Assembly: GCA_028583605.1 (NCBI GenBank)
Contig: CM053335.1
Span: 14,536,053-14,600,052, forward strand
DNA: 64,000 bases
From: Dastarcus helophoroides
Lineage: Eukaryota; Arthropoda; Insecta; Coleoptera; Bothrideridae
Reading direction: 5' to 3'
The notes beneath the pieces were generated by a model, which saw only the letters and a list, made by a program, of their open reading frames with translations, was not told the DNA's origin and ran no database searches. This document shows, piece by piece, positions 12,930 to 23,859 of the stretch (the first letter of the stretch is position 1; each line of letters begins with the position of its first letter). The translations under genes were made by a program, and so were the position numbers.

Positions 12930-15890
12930 GTTATTTGAAATTCCCGTATTGGTTTATTGAAAAGTCAAAAAAAAAATATGTTTAAAAAATCATTATTAAG
13001 AAACAGAATCGTAAAATTCCTTAGTGAAGCTTAAATTTTACGCCAAAAAGAAGCTTTAAGACTGATTTTTACGTTAAAGAAACTGGAAATAATTTTACGT
13101 TATTTGGAATTTGAGCCTTGGTTTATTAAAAACTCGTTTAGAAAAAAGTTTAAAGGCTCATCATCAGGAAAAAATCGTCAGCGAAGCTTAAAATTCATGT
13201 TTACGTAAAAAAGGCGTAAATACTGATTTTTAAGCTAAAGGAGCTTAACGAATTGTTACGTTATTTGGAATACGCGTATTGGTTTATTAAAAAGTCGTTT
13301 TTAAACAAAATAAAATACGTTTAAAATTTCATTATTAAGAAACCGAATCGTAAAAGTTTTCAGTGAAGCTTAAAAATCCTTTTTACGCCAAAAAGAAACT
13401 TTAAGACTGATTTTTACGTTAAAGAAACTGGAAATAATCTTACGTTATTTGGAATTTGCGCGTTGGTTTATTAAAAACTCGCTTAGAAAAAAGTTTAAAG
13501 ACTCATCATTAGGAAAAAAATCGTCAGTGAAGCTTAGAATGTTTACGTAAAAAAAGCTTAAAAAGTGCTTTTTAAGCTAAAGAAGCTTAACGAATTGTTA
13601 CGTTAATTGGAATAAACGTATTGGTTTATTGAAAAGTCGTTTTTAAACAAAATAAAATACGTTTAAAATTTCATTATTAAGAAACCGAATCGTAAAAGTT
13701 CTCAGTGAAGCTTAAAAATCCTTTTTACGCGAAAAAGAAGCTTTAATACTAATTTTTACGTTAAAGAAACTGGAAATAATCTTAGGTTATTTGGAATTTA
13801 CGCGTTGGTTTATTAAAAACTCGTTTAGAAAAAAGTTTAAAGACTCATCATTAGGAAAAAAATAGTCAGTGAAGCTTAAAACTCATGTTTACGTAAAAAA
13901 AGCTTAAATACTGATTTTTAAGCTTAAGAAGCTTAACCAATTGTTACGTTATTTGGAATACGCGTAATGGTTTATGAAAAAGTCGTTTTTAAACAAAATA
14001 AAATACGTTTAAAATTTCATTATTAAGAAACCGAATCGTAAAAGTCCTCAGTGAAGCTTAAAAATCCTTTTTACGCCAAAAAGAAGCTTTAAGACTGATT
14101 TTTACGTTAAAGAAACTGGAAATAATCTTACGTTATTTAGAATTTGTGCGCTTGGTTTATTAAAAACTCGTTTAGAAAAAAGTTTAAAGACTCATCATTA
14201 GGAAAAAAATCGTCAGTGAAGCTTAAAATTCATGTTTACGTAAAAAAAGCTTAAAAATTGATTTTTAAGCTAAAGAAGCTTAACGTATTGTTACGTTATT
14301 TGGAATACGCGTATTGATTTATTAACAAGTCGTTTTTAAACAAAATAAAATACGTTTAAAATTTCATTATTAAGAAACCGAATCGTAAAAGTTTTCAGTG
14401 AAGCTTAAAAATCCTTTTTACGCCAAAAAGAAGCTTTAAGACTGATTTTTATGTTAAAGAAACTGGAAATAATCTTACGTTATTTAAAATTTGCGCGTTG
14501 GTTTATTAAAAACTCGTTTAGAAAAAAGCTTAAAGACTCATCATTAGGAAAAAAAATCGTCAGTGAAGCTTAAAAGTCATGTTTACGTAAAAAAGCTTAA
14601 ATACTGATTTTTAAGCTTAAGAAGCTTAACCAATTGTTACGTTATTTGGAATACGCGTATTGGTTTATTAACAAGTCGTTTTTAAACAAAATAAAATACG
14701 TTTAAAATTTCATTAATAAGAAACCGAATCGTAAAAGTTCTCAGTGAAGCTTAAAAATCCTTTTTACGCCAAAAAGAAGCTTTAAAACTCATTTTTACGT
14801 TAGAGAAATTGGAAATAATCTTACGTTATTTGGAATTTGCGCGTTGGTTTATTAAAATTTCGTTTAGAAAAAAGTTTAAAGACTCATCATTAGGAAAAAA
14901 ATCGTCAGTGAAGCTTAAAACTTATGTTTACGTAAAAAAAGCTTAAATACTGATTTTTAAGCTAAAGAAGCTTAACGAATTGTTACGTTATTTGGAATAC
15001 GCGTATTGGTTTTTTAAAAGGTCGTTTTTAAACAAAATAAAATACGTTTAAAATTTCATTAATAAGAAACCGAATCGTAAAAATTCTCAGTGAAGCTTAA
15101 AAATCCTTTTTACGCCAAAAAGAAACTTTAAGACTGATTTTTACGTTAAAGAAATTAGAAATAATTTTACGTTATTTGGAATTTGCACGTTGGTTTATTA
15201 AAAACTCGTTTAGAAAAAAGTTTAAAGACTCATCATTAGGAAAAAAATCGTCAGTGAAACTTAAAACTCATGTTTACGTAAAAAAAGCTTAAATATTGAT
15301 TTTTAAGCTAAAGAAGCTTAACGTATTGTTACGTTATTTGGAATACGCGTATTGGTTTATTAAAAAGTCGTATTTAAACAAAATAAAATACGTTTAAAAA
15401 TTCATTATTAAGAAACCGAATCGTAAAAGTTCTCAGTGAAGCTTAAAAATCCTTTTTACGCCAAAAAGAAGCTTTAATACTGATTTTTACGATAAAGAAA
15501 CTGGAAATAATCTTACGTTATTTAGAATTTGCGCGTTGGTTTATTAAAACCTCATTTATAAAAAAGCTTAAAGACTCATCATTAGGAAAAAAAATCGTCA
15601 ATCAAGCTTAAAACTCATGTTTACGTAAAAAAAAGCTTAAATACTGATTTTTAGGCTAAAGAAGCTTAACGAATTGTTACGTTATTTGGAATACGCGTAT
15701 TGGTTTATTAAAAAGTCGTTTTTGAACAAAATAAAATACGTTTAAAATTCCATTATTAAGAAACCGAATCGTAAAAGTTCTCAGTGAAACTTAAAAATCC
15801 TTTTTACGCTAAATAGAAGCTTTAATACTGATTTTTACGATAAAGAAACTGGAAATAATCTTACGTTATTTAGAATTTGCGCGTTGGTTC
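12930..15890 (+). repeat. Family B domain 2: 346-bp dimer higher-order repeat
   Basis: Two monomer types alternate. One has TACGCGTATTGGTTTATT, AAAATACGTTTAAAATTTC and GAAACTGGAAATAATCTTAC. The other has GCGCGTTGGTTTATTAAAAA, AAAGACTCATCATTAGG and CATGTTTACGTAAAAAAAGC. TACGCG (or variant) positions near 13271, 13613, 13960, 14306, 14652, 14998, 15344 and 15692 give spacings of almost exactly 346 bp, twice 173. About eight dimers are present. Confidence 0.92.
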
Positions 15891-18440
15891 ATTAAAACTT
15901 TGTTTTTCAACAAAGTAATTCTTAAAATTTATTATTACGCCAAAAAGAAGCTTAAATACCGATTTTTAAGCTGCAGAAGCGTAACATTTAATACGTTATT
16001 TAGAATTCGCCCTTTGGTTTATTAAAAACTACTTTAGAAGCAAAATAAGTTTGAAAACTTATCATTCGGGAAAAGTAGAACCTGTCAGTGAAACTTAAAA
16101 CTCATTTTTACGCAAAGAAGAAGTGTAAACATCGATTTTTAAGCTGTAGCAGCTTAAAATTGTGTTATTTAGACTTCGCGTGTTGGTTTATTATAAACAA
16201 AATAAATTTGATGACTCATTATTAAGCAAAAATATCGTAAAACCTCCCAGTGAAGCTTAAAACTCATTTTTACGCCAAGAAGAAGTTTAAACATTGTTTT
16301 TTAAGCTACAGAAGCTTAAAATTTATTATGTTTTTTAGAATTCGCGTGTTGCTTTATTGAAAACTCATAATAAACAGAATAAATTTGACAACTCATTACT
16401 AAGGAAAAAGATCGTAAAACCTCCCAGCGAAGCTTAAAACTCATTTTTACGCCAAGAAGAAGTTTAAGCATTGATTTTTAAGCTATATAAGCTTAAATTT
16501 TATTATGATTTTTAGAATTTGCGCGTTGGTTTATTAAAAACTCATTTTAAACAAAATAAGTTTGACAACTCATTACTAACAAAAAAGAAGGTCGTAAAAC
16601 CTGTCAGTGAAGCTTAAAACTCATTTTTACGCCAAAAAGAAGCTTATATACTGATTTTTAAGATAAATAAACAAAAAATAATCTTACGTTATTTAGAATT
16701 TGTGCTTTTGTTCATTAAAACTTAGTTTTTAAAGAAAGCAATTTTGAAAACTTATTATTACGCCAAATAGAAGCTTAAATACCGATTTTTAAGCTGCATA
16801 AACTTAACATTTATTACGTTATATAGAATTCGCCTTTTGGTTTATTAAAAACTAGTTTTTAAGCAAAATAAGTTTGAAAACTCATCATTAGGGAAAAGTA
16901 GAAGCTATCAATGAAGCTTAAAACTCATTTTTACGCAAAGAAGAAGTGTAAACATCGATTTTTAAGCTGCGAAGCTTAAAATTTATTATGTTATTTAGCA
17001 TTCACGTGTTGGTTTATTATAAATTCATTTTAAACAAAATAAATTTGACGACCCATTATTACGGAAAAATATCGTAAAACCCCCCAGTGAAGCTTAAAAC
17101 TCATTTTTACGCCAAGAAGTTTAAACATTATTAAGCTACAGAAGCTTAAATTTTGTTATGATTTTTAGAATTTGCTTGTTGGTTTATTAAAAACTTATTT
17201 TAAACAGAATAAATTTGACAACTCATTACTAACAAAAAAAAAGTTCGTAAAACCTCTGAGTGAAGCTTAAAACTCATTTTTACGTCAAAGAGAAGCTTAT
17301 ATACTGATTTTTAAGATAAATAAACAAAAAATAATCTTACGTTATTTAGAATTTGCGCGTTGGTTCATTAAAACTTTGTTTTTCAACAAAGTTATTCTTA
17401 AAATTTATTATTACGCCAAAAAGAAGCTTAAATACCGATTTTTAAGCTGCAGAAGCGTAACATTTAATACGTTATTTAGAATTCGCCTTTTAGTTTATTA
17501 AAAATTAGTTTTGAAGCAAAACAAGTTTGAAAACTCATCATTAGGGAAAAGAAGAACCTGTCAGTGAAACTTAAAACGCATTTTTACGCCAAGAAGAAGT
17601 GTAAACATCGATTTTTAAGCTGCGAAGCTTAAAATTTATTAAGTTATTTAGCATTCACGTGTTGGTTTATTATAAATTCATTTTAAACAGAATAAATTTG
17701 ACGACCCATTATTAAGGAAAAATATCGTAAAACCCCCCAGTGAAGCTTAAAACTCATTTTTACGTCAAGAAGTTTAAACATTATTAAGCTACAGAAGCTT
17801 AAATTTTGTTATGTTTTTTAAAATTTGCTTGTTGGTTTATTAAAAACTTATTTTAAACAGAATAAATTTGACAACTCATTACTAACAAAAAAAAAGTTCG
17901 TAAAACCTCTGAGTGAAGCTTAAAACTCATTTTTACGTCAAAGAGAAGCTTATATACTGATTTTTAAGATAAATAAACAAAAAATAATCTTACGTTATTT
18001 AGAATTTGCGCGTTGGTTCATTAAAACTTTGTTTTTCAACAAAGTAATTTTGAAAACTTATTATTACGCCAAATAGAAGCTTAAATACCGATTTTTAAGC
18101 TGCATAAGCTTAACATTTATTACGTTATATAGAATTTGCCTTTTGGTTTATTAAAAACTAGTTTTTAAGCAAAATAAGTTTGAAAATTTATCATTAGGGA
18201 AAAGTAGAAGCTATCAATGAAGCTTAAAACTCATTTTTACGCAAAGAAGAAGTGTAAACATCGATTTTTAAGCTGCGAAGCTTAAAATGTATTCTGTTAT
18301 TTAGAATTCACGTGTTGATTTATTATAAATTCATTTTAAACAGAATAAATTTGACGACCCATTATTAAGGAAAAATATCGTAAAACCCCCCAGTGAAGCT
18401 TAAAACTCATTTTAACGCCAAGAAGAAGTTTAAACATCGA
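15886..18440 (+). repeat. Family B domain 3: 653-bp multimer higher-order repeat
   Basis: AGATAAATAAACAAAAAATA recurs at 16661, 17314 and 17967, spacing exactly 653 and 653 bp. The preceding TTCATTAAAACTTTG-type landmark at 15888 is about 821 bp from its next copy, so the first unit carries one extra monomer (about 168 bp) relative to later ones. Within each unit one monomer is internally shortened (for example AAGAAGTTTAAACATTATTAAGC at 17115 and 17767). Confidence 0.85.
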
Positions 18441-19690
18441 CTTTTAAGCTACAGAAGCTTAAAATTTATTATGTTTTTTAGAATTCGCGTGTTGGTTTAT
18501 TGAAAACTCATTATAAACAAAATATATTTGACAACTCATTACTAAGGAAAAAGATTGTAAAGCCCCCAGTGAAGCTTAAAACTTTTTTTTACGCCAAGAA
18601 GTGTAAACATCGACTTTTAAGCTACAGAAGCTTAAAATTTATTATGTTTTTTAGAATTCGCGTGTTGGTTTATTGAAAACTCATTATAAACAAAATAAAT
18701 TTGACAACTCATTACTAAGGAAAAAGATTGTAAAGCCCCCAGTGAAGCTTAAAACTCATTTTTACGCCAAGAAGAAGTGTAAACATCGACTTTTAAGCTA
18801 CAGAAGCTTAAAATTTATTATGTTTTTTAGAATTCGCGTGTTGGTTTATTGAAAATTCATTATAAAAAAAATAAATTTGACAACTCATTACTAAGGAAAA
18901 AGATTGTAAAGCCCCCAGTGAAGCTTAAAACTTTTTTTTACGCCAAGAAGTGTAAACATCGACTTTTAAGCTACAGAAGCTTAAAATTTATGTTTTTTAG
19001 AATTCGCGTGTTGGTTTATTGAAAACTCATTATAAACAGAATAAATTTGACAACTCATTACTAAGGAAAAAGATTGTAAAGCCCCCAGTGAAGCTTAAAA
19101 CTTTTTTTTACGCCAAGAAGTGTAAACATCGACTTTTAAGCCACAGAAGCTTAAAATTTATTATGTTTTTTAGAATTCGCGTGTTGGTTTATTAAAAATT
19201 CATTAAAAACAAAATAAATTTGACAACTCATTACTAAGGAAAAAGATTGTAAAGCCCCCAGTGAAGCTTAAAACTTTTTTTTACGCCAAGAAGTGTAAAC
19301 ATCGACTTTTAAGCTACAGAAGCTTAAAATTTATTATGTTTTTTAGAATTCGCGTGTTGGTTTATTGAAAATTCATTATAAACAAAATAAATTTGACAAC
19401 TCATTACTAAGGAAAAAGATTGTAAAGCCCCCAGTGAAGCTTAAAACTTTTTTTTACGCCAAGAAGTGTAAACATCGACTTTTAAGCTACAGAAGCTTAA
19501 AATTTATTATGTTTTTTAGAATTGGCGTGTTGGTTTATTGAAAACTCATTATAAACAGAATAAATTTGACAACTTATTACTAAGGAAAAAGATCGTAAAA
19601 TCACTCAATGATGCTTAAAACTCATTTTTACGCCACGAAGAAGCTTAAATACTGATTTTTATGCTAAAGAAGCTTAAAATAACTTATATT
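18420..19690 (+). repeat. Family B domain 4: homogeneous 173-bp monomers
   Basis: Seven consecutive monomers nearly identical to each other (GTAAAGCCCCCAGTGAAGCT, CATCGACTTTTAAGCTACAG, GAATTCGCGTGTTGG) with no higher-order phasing. They differ mainly by small indels (GAAGAAGTGTAAAC versus GAAGTGTAAAC). This is the most homogenised part of the array and ends abruptly at unique DNA near 19.69 kb. Confidence 0.9.
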
Positions 19691-21485
19691 GTTAGTTATT
19701 ATGTTATGAATTCACGTCTTGCTTTTAGGATTTGTGTTTTGTATCGCCCTCGATTACGTTGCCCCTACGGCACTGTGTCGTATTTGTAAGATACTCCGAT
19801 ATTTTTACCTGCAATACGACGGGGCATGAGATATTATGATAATACCGACCTATTTCAAACCAATCATGACATCGGTTAGAAAAAGCTGTTCTGCACTACG
19901 CAACTTTGTAACTTCTGCTCTAAAAGAAACTTGTTTTAGGACATTAACTTTTCCCTTTTCACAGGGAATTAAATTTTTTTAGAAGTTTGAACAGTTTTGA
20001 TATATGCCGGAGAAAATCGCGGCGCGCCCAGCTACGAAGTAAATTATCCTTAGTTTTAAAGTAAGCGTCCCCCATATCTGATTAAACTTAACAAAGAATG
20101 ACAATCAAACAATCGAACGTGTTACAGTTGAAAATATTTACAAGCAATTATCATAGACCGTCAATGGTCTGTAATGAAACACGAACGTGCTAAAAGTTGA
20201 AAATATTTACAACAACAACCGTCGAGTGAATAAATACAACCATAGATCGCTTTTGGCCTTCGTTGGTCTCATACTAATTGAAGAAATTATTGGCGAGAAT
20301 TACAACCAGAAGTACGATGCAACCCTAAAGGGTTACAAAGGTTATTATGCAAGGTAACATGTTTCATAAATTTTTAACATACCTAAACGTGTATCACGCC
20401 GAGGGTGCTTACATTACTTAAGCACCTTCGGTCTGACTAACTTGAGGTTTCCCCAAAATAATAATAATCGTCTTTGAAAGTACCAAATACTTACAGACTG
20501 TAACTGTTATAGCCGGTAAGGCTCATTCACATGGAGGCCTGTAAAGGCGGGCTTGAAATAAGAAAAACTTTTGTCTCGTTGATCATCGCGTCCAGTCTTT
20601 TACCCCGGCATTATTCAGGGGAATATCGAGTCCAATATTATTCGGGGGAGTGTCGACCCCTAACAATATTAGTTTAATAAAAGATACGGGGAATATTTTA
20701 TGTCGACCATAATTTTATATTTTTTGGCATATATCCGAAAAGTTTTTATTGATATGTACCCGGACTTCCACCCGAATTAAACTCATATTAAATCAGAGTC
20801 ACCCTTCGATTGAAGTCTACAGAAAAAGTTACTTTCTGTGAAACGTAGTCCTGCTGTTGGGAAATTTGTATTCAAATTTTTAGCAAGGAATTAAAAAATT
20901 GTAAGCCACAGATGATATTCCTTTTTCCTTTCAGGTACAGAACCCAAAAAAAGGCATGAAAACAATATTTTTATGCAGTGAATTTTTTTTTCAAGAATCA
21001 GATAGTTCAGTAGACGAAGCTAGTTGTAAATTCGGGGAATTATCGAAACAAAGTAAATTCCTGCAACAGGCAATAAACAACACATCCTGCCTGCTCTCGC
21101 AGGAACGCATATTGAATTATTCCGAACGCTAAACTGCAAATTAACATATTTTTTCCATCGTTTCGCCCGCAGGCACAGGGAAAATGCCTGCGCCAGCTCA
21201 AGGATTTCTTTGTTTAAAGTCAAAAGAGTATTGTTTTTTGACGGATCGTTTTCAAATTGAATGCGCTATTCGAAGACAATCGCCTAATGACCCGAAAGTG
21301 ATTCGTTTTAATAGATTCCCGGATATTTTCAGGACAATTTCATCTTACCGCATCGACACACTCGCAAAATTTTCACGTTTTTATTATACTTTGGTTAAAT
21401 TTGAATTGAACGTTATATTTTTCCGAGTAATGATACTTTAATTCGGCTAAAGAGATTTAAAAAGTTTTTTTGTGCGAAAGCAGTT
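19691..21485. other. Unique island, no gene identified
   Basis: Non-repetitive sequence with moderate GC. A short direct duplication (a GAACGTG..AGTTGAAAATATTTACAA segment near 20115 and 20183) and two hairpins are visible. A pyrimidine tract with CAG at about 20934 looks like a 3' splice site but is followed by stops in all frames. The 85-codon frame at 21184-21441 has no supporting feature. Confidence 0.55.
20399..20431 (+). other. 13-bp stem / 7-nt loop hairpin
   Basis: CCGAGGGTGCTTA (20399-20411) pairs with TAAGCACCTTCGG (20419-20431) with a single G-T wobble, around a 7-nt loop. It is stronger than expected in this AT-rich context. It is shorter than a normal microRNA precursor, so the function is unknown. 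Confidence 0.6.
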
Positions 21486-21962
21486 TGTTACACTCATCAG
21501 AAGCCTTCGTTACGTGAACGAAACTGAAACAACTCTCATGAGTTGTTATTACATAATTAGCTTAATGACACATTTTATGCCAAACAAGCCAAACGCAATG
21601 TAAATAGATGAAATAGGATTTAGAATAGAATTGTAGAATTTAGTAAATAAAAAAAAGTTTCTAGAAGGATCTGATAAGGGGAAAGCGGCCGCGATAACGA
21701 AACAAATGGCAGATAAGCGTTCCAGAAATTTCGGCAAACGATAAGCCTTATCTGCCGAAAAGTTCCAGAAGCCGAGGGCCAAAACTATAAAAGGCGGTCG
21801 GCTTTCCCTCGAATCAGTCAGTTAGAAGTCAGTGTAGTTAGTGGGTTAGCAATTAGTAAATAATAAGTGAGTTACTGTTCAGCTGAAGTGTGCCGAGTTA
21901 ATTTGGTAATAAAGTGGTGTAATCCATCGCGTGTAATCAATCGAACCAATAAGCCCGTAACA
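21486..21962 (+). mobile_element. Probable solo LTR of a retrotransposon (477 bp)
   Basis: The segment begins TGTTAC and ends GTAACA, a perfect 6-bp terminal inverted repeat of the TG..CA class. It has the U3-R-U5 order of an LTR: a TATAAAAG box at 21786-21793, a TCAGT initiator at 21814 about 30 bp on, and an AATAAA polyadenylation signal at 21908-21913 followed by a GT-rich stretch. No primer-binding site follows it, no polypurine tract precedes it and there is no gag-pol nearby, so a solo LTR left by recombination is the best reading. I see no clear target-site duplication (CAGTT before, ATACT after). The alternative is an ordinary heat-shock-type host promoter. Confidence 0.6.
21659..21822 (+). 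promoter_or_regulatory. Core promoter with heat-shock-element-like sites
   Basis: Upstream of TATAAAAG (21786-21793) are three matches to the heat shock factor site nTTCnnGAAn. They are TTCTAGAA at 21659-21666, a three-unit TTCCAGAAATTTC at 21720-21732, and TTCCAGAA at 21763-21770, only 16 bp before the TATA box. The initiator region reads TCAGTCAGTT from 21814. Between the second and third sites lies a stem with arms TTTCGGCA (21729-21736) and TGCCGAAA (21753-21760) enclosing a GATAAG/CTTATC inner stem. Matches and spacing are seen directly; heat inducibility is inference. Confidence 0.55.
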
Positions 21963-22539
21963 ATACTTTATTCGAAATAGATTAGGAGTCATTTTGAGAC
22001 CAAAGTTTAAAAAATACTATTTTATAACGTCATATGCTAAAATGACACTTCTATTAGAAATAAGCTCGCAAAACTCATTCTTTTGCAAAAAAATATCAAT
22101 TAGGCGAAAGAAAAAACAAAAAAATTCTTACAATACAGATTTTTACCATTTTCACCATTATTACTAAATTAAGATAATTAAATGTGACATATTTTTAATT
22201 GTTCTGTATTTACTTCCATAATTCTTTATGTCCTGCAACTCGAAAGTATGAATTGTCACGATTCAGTTTAGATCGCAATTACCTGACCTTAGCAGCGTAA
22301 TTTCCTAAAATATACGAGTCTTGACGGTACTTGGCTGTCGTAAATTGCCCCGACTAAGATTAATACATCAGATAAGAAGAATAAAGTGACCAAATGTGAC
22401 AGGATATGACTCGCTGGAGTCATAAATCAAAAAATGTAGCGTCGCCTCACATACAAATTTTTATTCATAGTTCTGCATCGAACGATGCCAAATTAGCAAT
22501 ACGGGCGCCGCCACCGTATCACTTTAAAAAGCACCTTTT
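21963..22539. other. Non-coding DNA upstream of the candidate exon
   Basis: AT-rich, stop-rich sequence consistent with an intron or a promoter-proximal flank. No gene recognised. Confidence 0.5.
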
Positions 22540-22581
22540 CATTTCTTAAATTGTTTCAGACATTTCTTAAATTGTTTCAGA
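22540..22581 (+). repeat. 21-bp tandem duplication of a 3' splice site
   Basis: CATTTCTTAAATTGTTTCAG occurs at 22540-22559 and again at 22561-22580, each followed by A, so two 3' splice sites lie 21 nt apart. Both leave the same reading frame, and the upstream choice would add seven codons (TFLKLFQ). This resembles known tandem acceptor duplications that create length variants, but here both the tract and the AG are copied whole. Confidence 0.85.
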
Positions 22582-22721
22582 CTGTGTTAGAAAACGAAGA
22601 AGCAATTACAGAAGGTCACCAATCGGGCTCTTCCACCCTCGGCTCACGTTTTCGACACCGTCCTCGCAAATTTGCCGCCTCCGGTAGTCTCAGTGATAGC
22701 TCGTCTAGTGTCAAACGACAG
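22581..22721 (+). CDS. Candidate internal coding exon, product unknown
   Basis: A 141-nt open stretch is bounded by a pyrimidine-rich acceptor (ending TTGTTTCAG) and a donor CAG followed by GTTAGT. It holds exactly 47 codons in phase 0 at both ends, so it could be skipped without frame loss. The peptide starts TVLENEEAITEGHQSGSSTL, has a basic stretch (RFRHRPRKF), then a serine-rich end (SGSLSDSSSSVKRQ). Its GC content, codon variety and lack of low complexity differ sharply from the surrounding AT-rich DNA. The basic then Ser-rich make-up suggests a disordered, possibly phosphorylated linker, but I do not recognise the family. No neighbouring exon of the same gene is visible, so it would lie between very large introns. 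Confidence 0.5.
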
Positions 22722-22838
22722 GTTAGTAAACTTTTTAACAATCTGTCAGTATAGAAGCTGAAAAAAGTGAGAAGAAATTTCTGCCAATAAAACTTGATTT
22801 ATTTCAATAGAATATGAAAAATAAAAATAGAAGACCAA

Positions 22839-23859
22839 AAACTGTTTAGAATATTGTCGACAAACAATAAAAATTTAAATATTTCCAAACTGGGCCGAAG
22901 AAATATTAAATAAATTTAATAAACATAATATTTCCGGTCAATAAGAGTTCACCATCAAGAACAAGATTAAAATATTATCTTGAAATATTGAGAAAAAACG
23001 ATTATTCTCAATAAAAATCGATCATTTTTTCAATAAAAAGCGACGATGAATCGAAATTTTGCGATTAATCCATTTTAAACAATTTTAAAGAAAAGAAATT
23101 GATTTCGATCCGATTTTTGGGCAATTAATTGATTTGGTGAAACAACATTTTTCGAATAATGAAATTTCAGCTTAAAAATATTATTTCAATTTCATTATTC
23201 ATTCATTATTCATTTCATTATTATTTCAACAGGAATCCGTCATTTCTGGGCAATTAATCGATTCAGTAGATCGTTCAAATTCAAATAATTGATTTTAAGC
23301 GTTTCTAGAGCAAGATCTCAATTAAATCTGATTACTCTTTGAATGATTAATCGATTTGATAATCGGAGAATTTCTTGTAGAAAAAAATCGATCCCAATAA
23401 AAACTGAAACTTTTCGCTGCGGTCACCTTTTTCGATTCTTAAAATCAATTAATTTGGGCGATTAATTGGTTTTAGTTTTTAATGAAAAACAGCATCGTCT
23501 AAAAATCGATTATATTTAGACGATTAATCGATTATTCAATTTTTTAGTGAAACCGATTCCCCTTTTCTTTAAAAGTCGAATTTATTTAAGAAATTGATCG
23601 ATTTTCCAATTCTTTATTGAAACCGATTCCCCTTTTCTTTAAAAGTGTTTAAAATCGATTGATCAAAAATTGTCAACTCTAATAATAATAATAATAATCG
23701 ATTAATTGATGAATAATAATAATAATAAGAATTGATTATTCTTCATGGTGAACTCTTATTGACCGGAAGCATTATGTTTTTTAATTTTATTTAACATTTC
23801 TTGGGCCCAGTTTGGAAATATTTAAATTTTTGTTAGTTGACAATATTCTAAAACAGTTT
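22839..23859. mobile_element. Inverted-repeat (foldback/MITE-like) element, ~1.02 kb
   Basis: Terminal inverted repeats of about 120 bp: the left arm 22839-22960 begins AAACTGTTTAGAATATTGTC and includes CCAAACTGGGCC and TTTCCGGTCAATAAGAGTTC. The right arm 23741-23859 is its reverse complement with some divergence. The interior (about 780 bp) has no transposase frame and is made of ATTAATCGATT-type sequence like satellite C. Outside the arms a ~30-bp direct repeat (TAGAATA..AAAATAGAAGACC at 22808-22836 and 23945-23974) is present. That is too long for a usual target-site duplication and the right copy is displaced. Non-autonomous DNA transposon is the favoured class; superfamily not determined. 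Confidence 0.65.

Larger units (their letters stand above)
10060..19690 (+). repeat. Satellite family B, 173-bp monomer, ~9.6 kb array
   Basis: About 55 tandem monomers in one orientation. Each has a GTGAAGCTTAAAACTCATTT block (containing a HindIII site), a TTTTTACGCCAAAAAGAAGC block, CTGATTTTTAAGCTAAAGAA, then TTACGTTATTTAGAATT, then GTTGGTTTATTAAAAACTC, an AAACAAAATAAGTTTG block and a CTCATTATTAGGAAAAAG block. Period measured on one landmark (GAATTCGCGTG or its variant) at 18481, 18654, 18830, 19000, 19173, 19346 and 19519 gives 173, 176, 170, 173, 173 and 173 bp. No stretch codes for protein. Monomer length is close to one nucleosome repeat, as is common for centromeric or pericentromeric satellites. 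Confidence 0.97.

Noticed and set aside
20934..21010. 3' splice site (pyrimidine tract then CAG) suggesting an exon
   Set aside because: All three frames meet stops soon after, and no donor follows at a useful distance.
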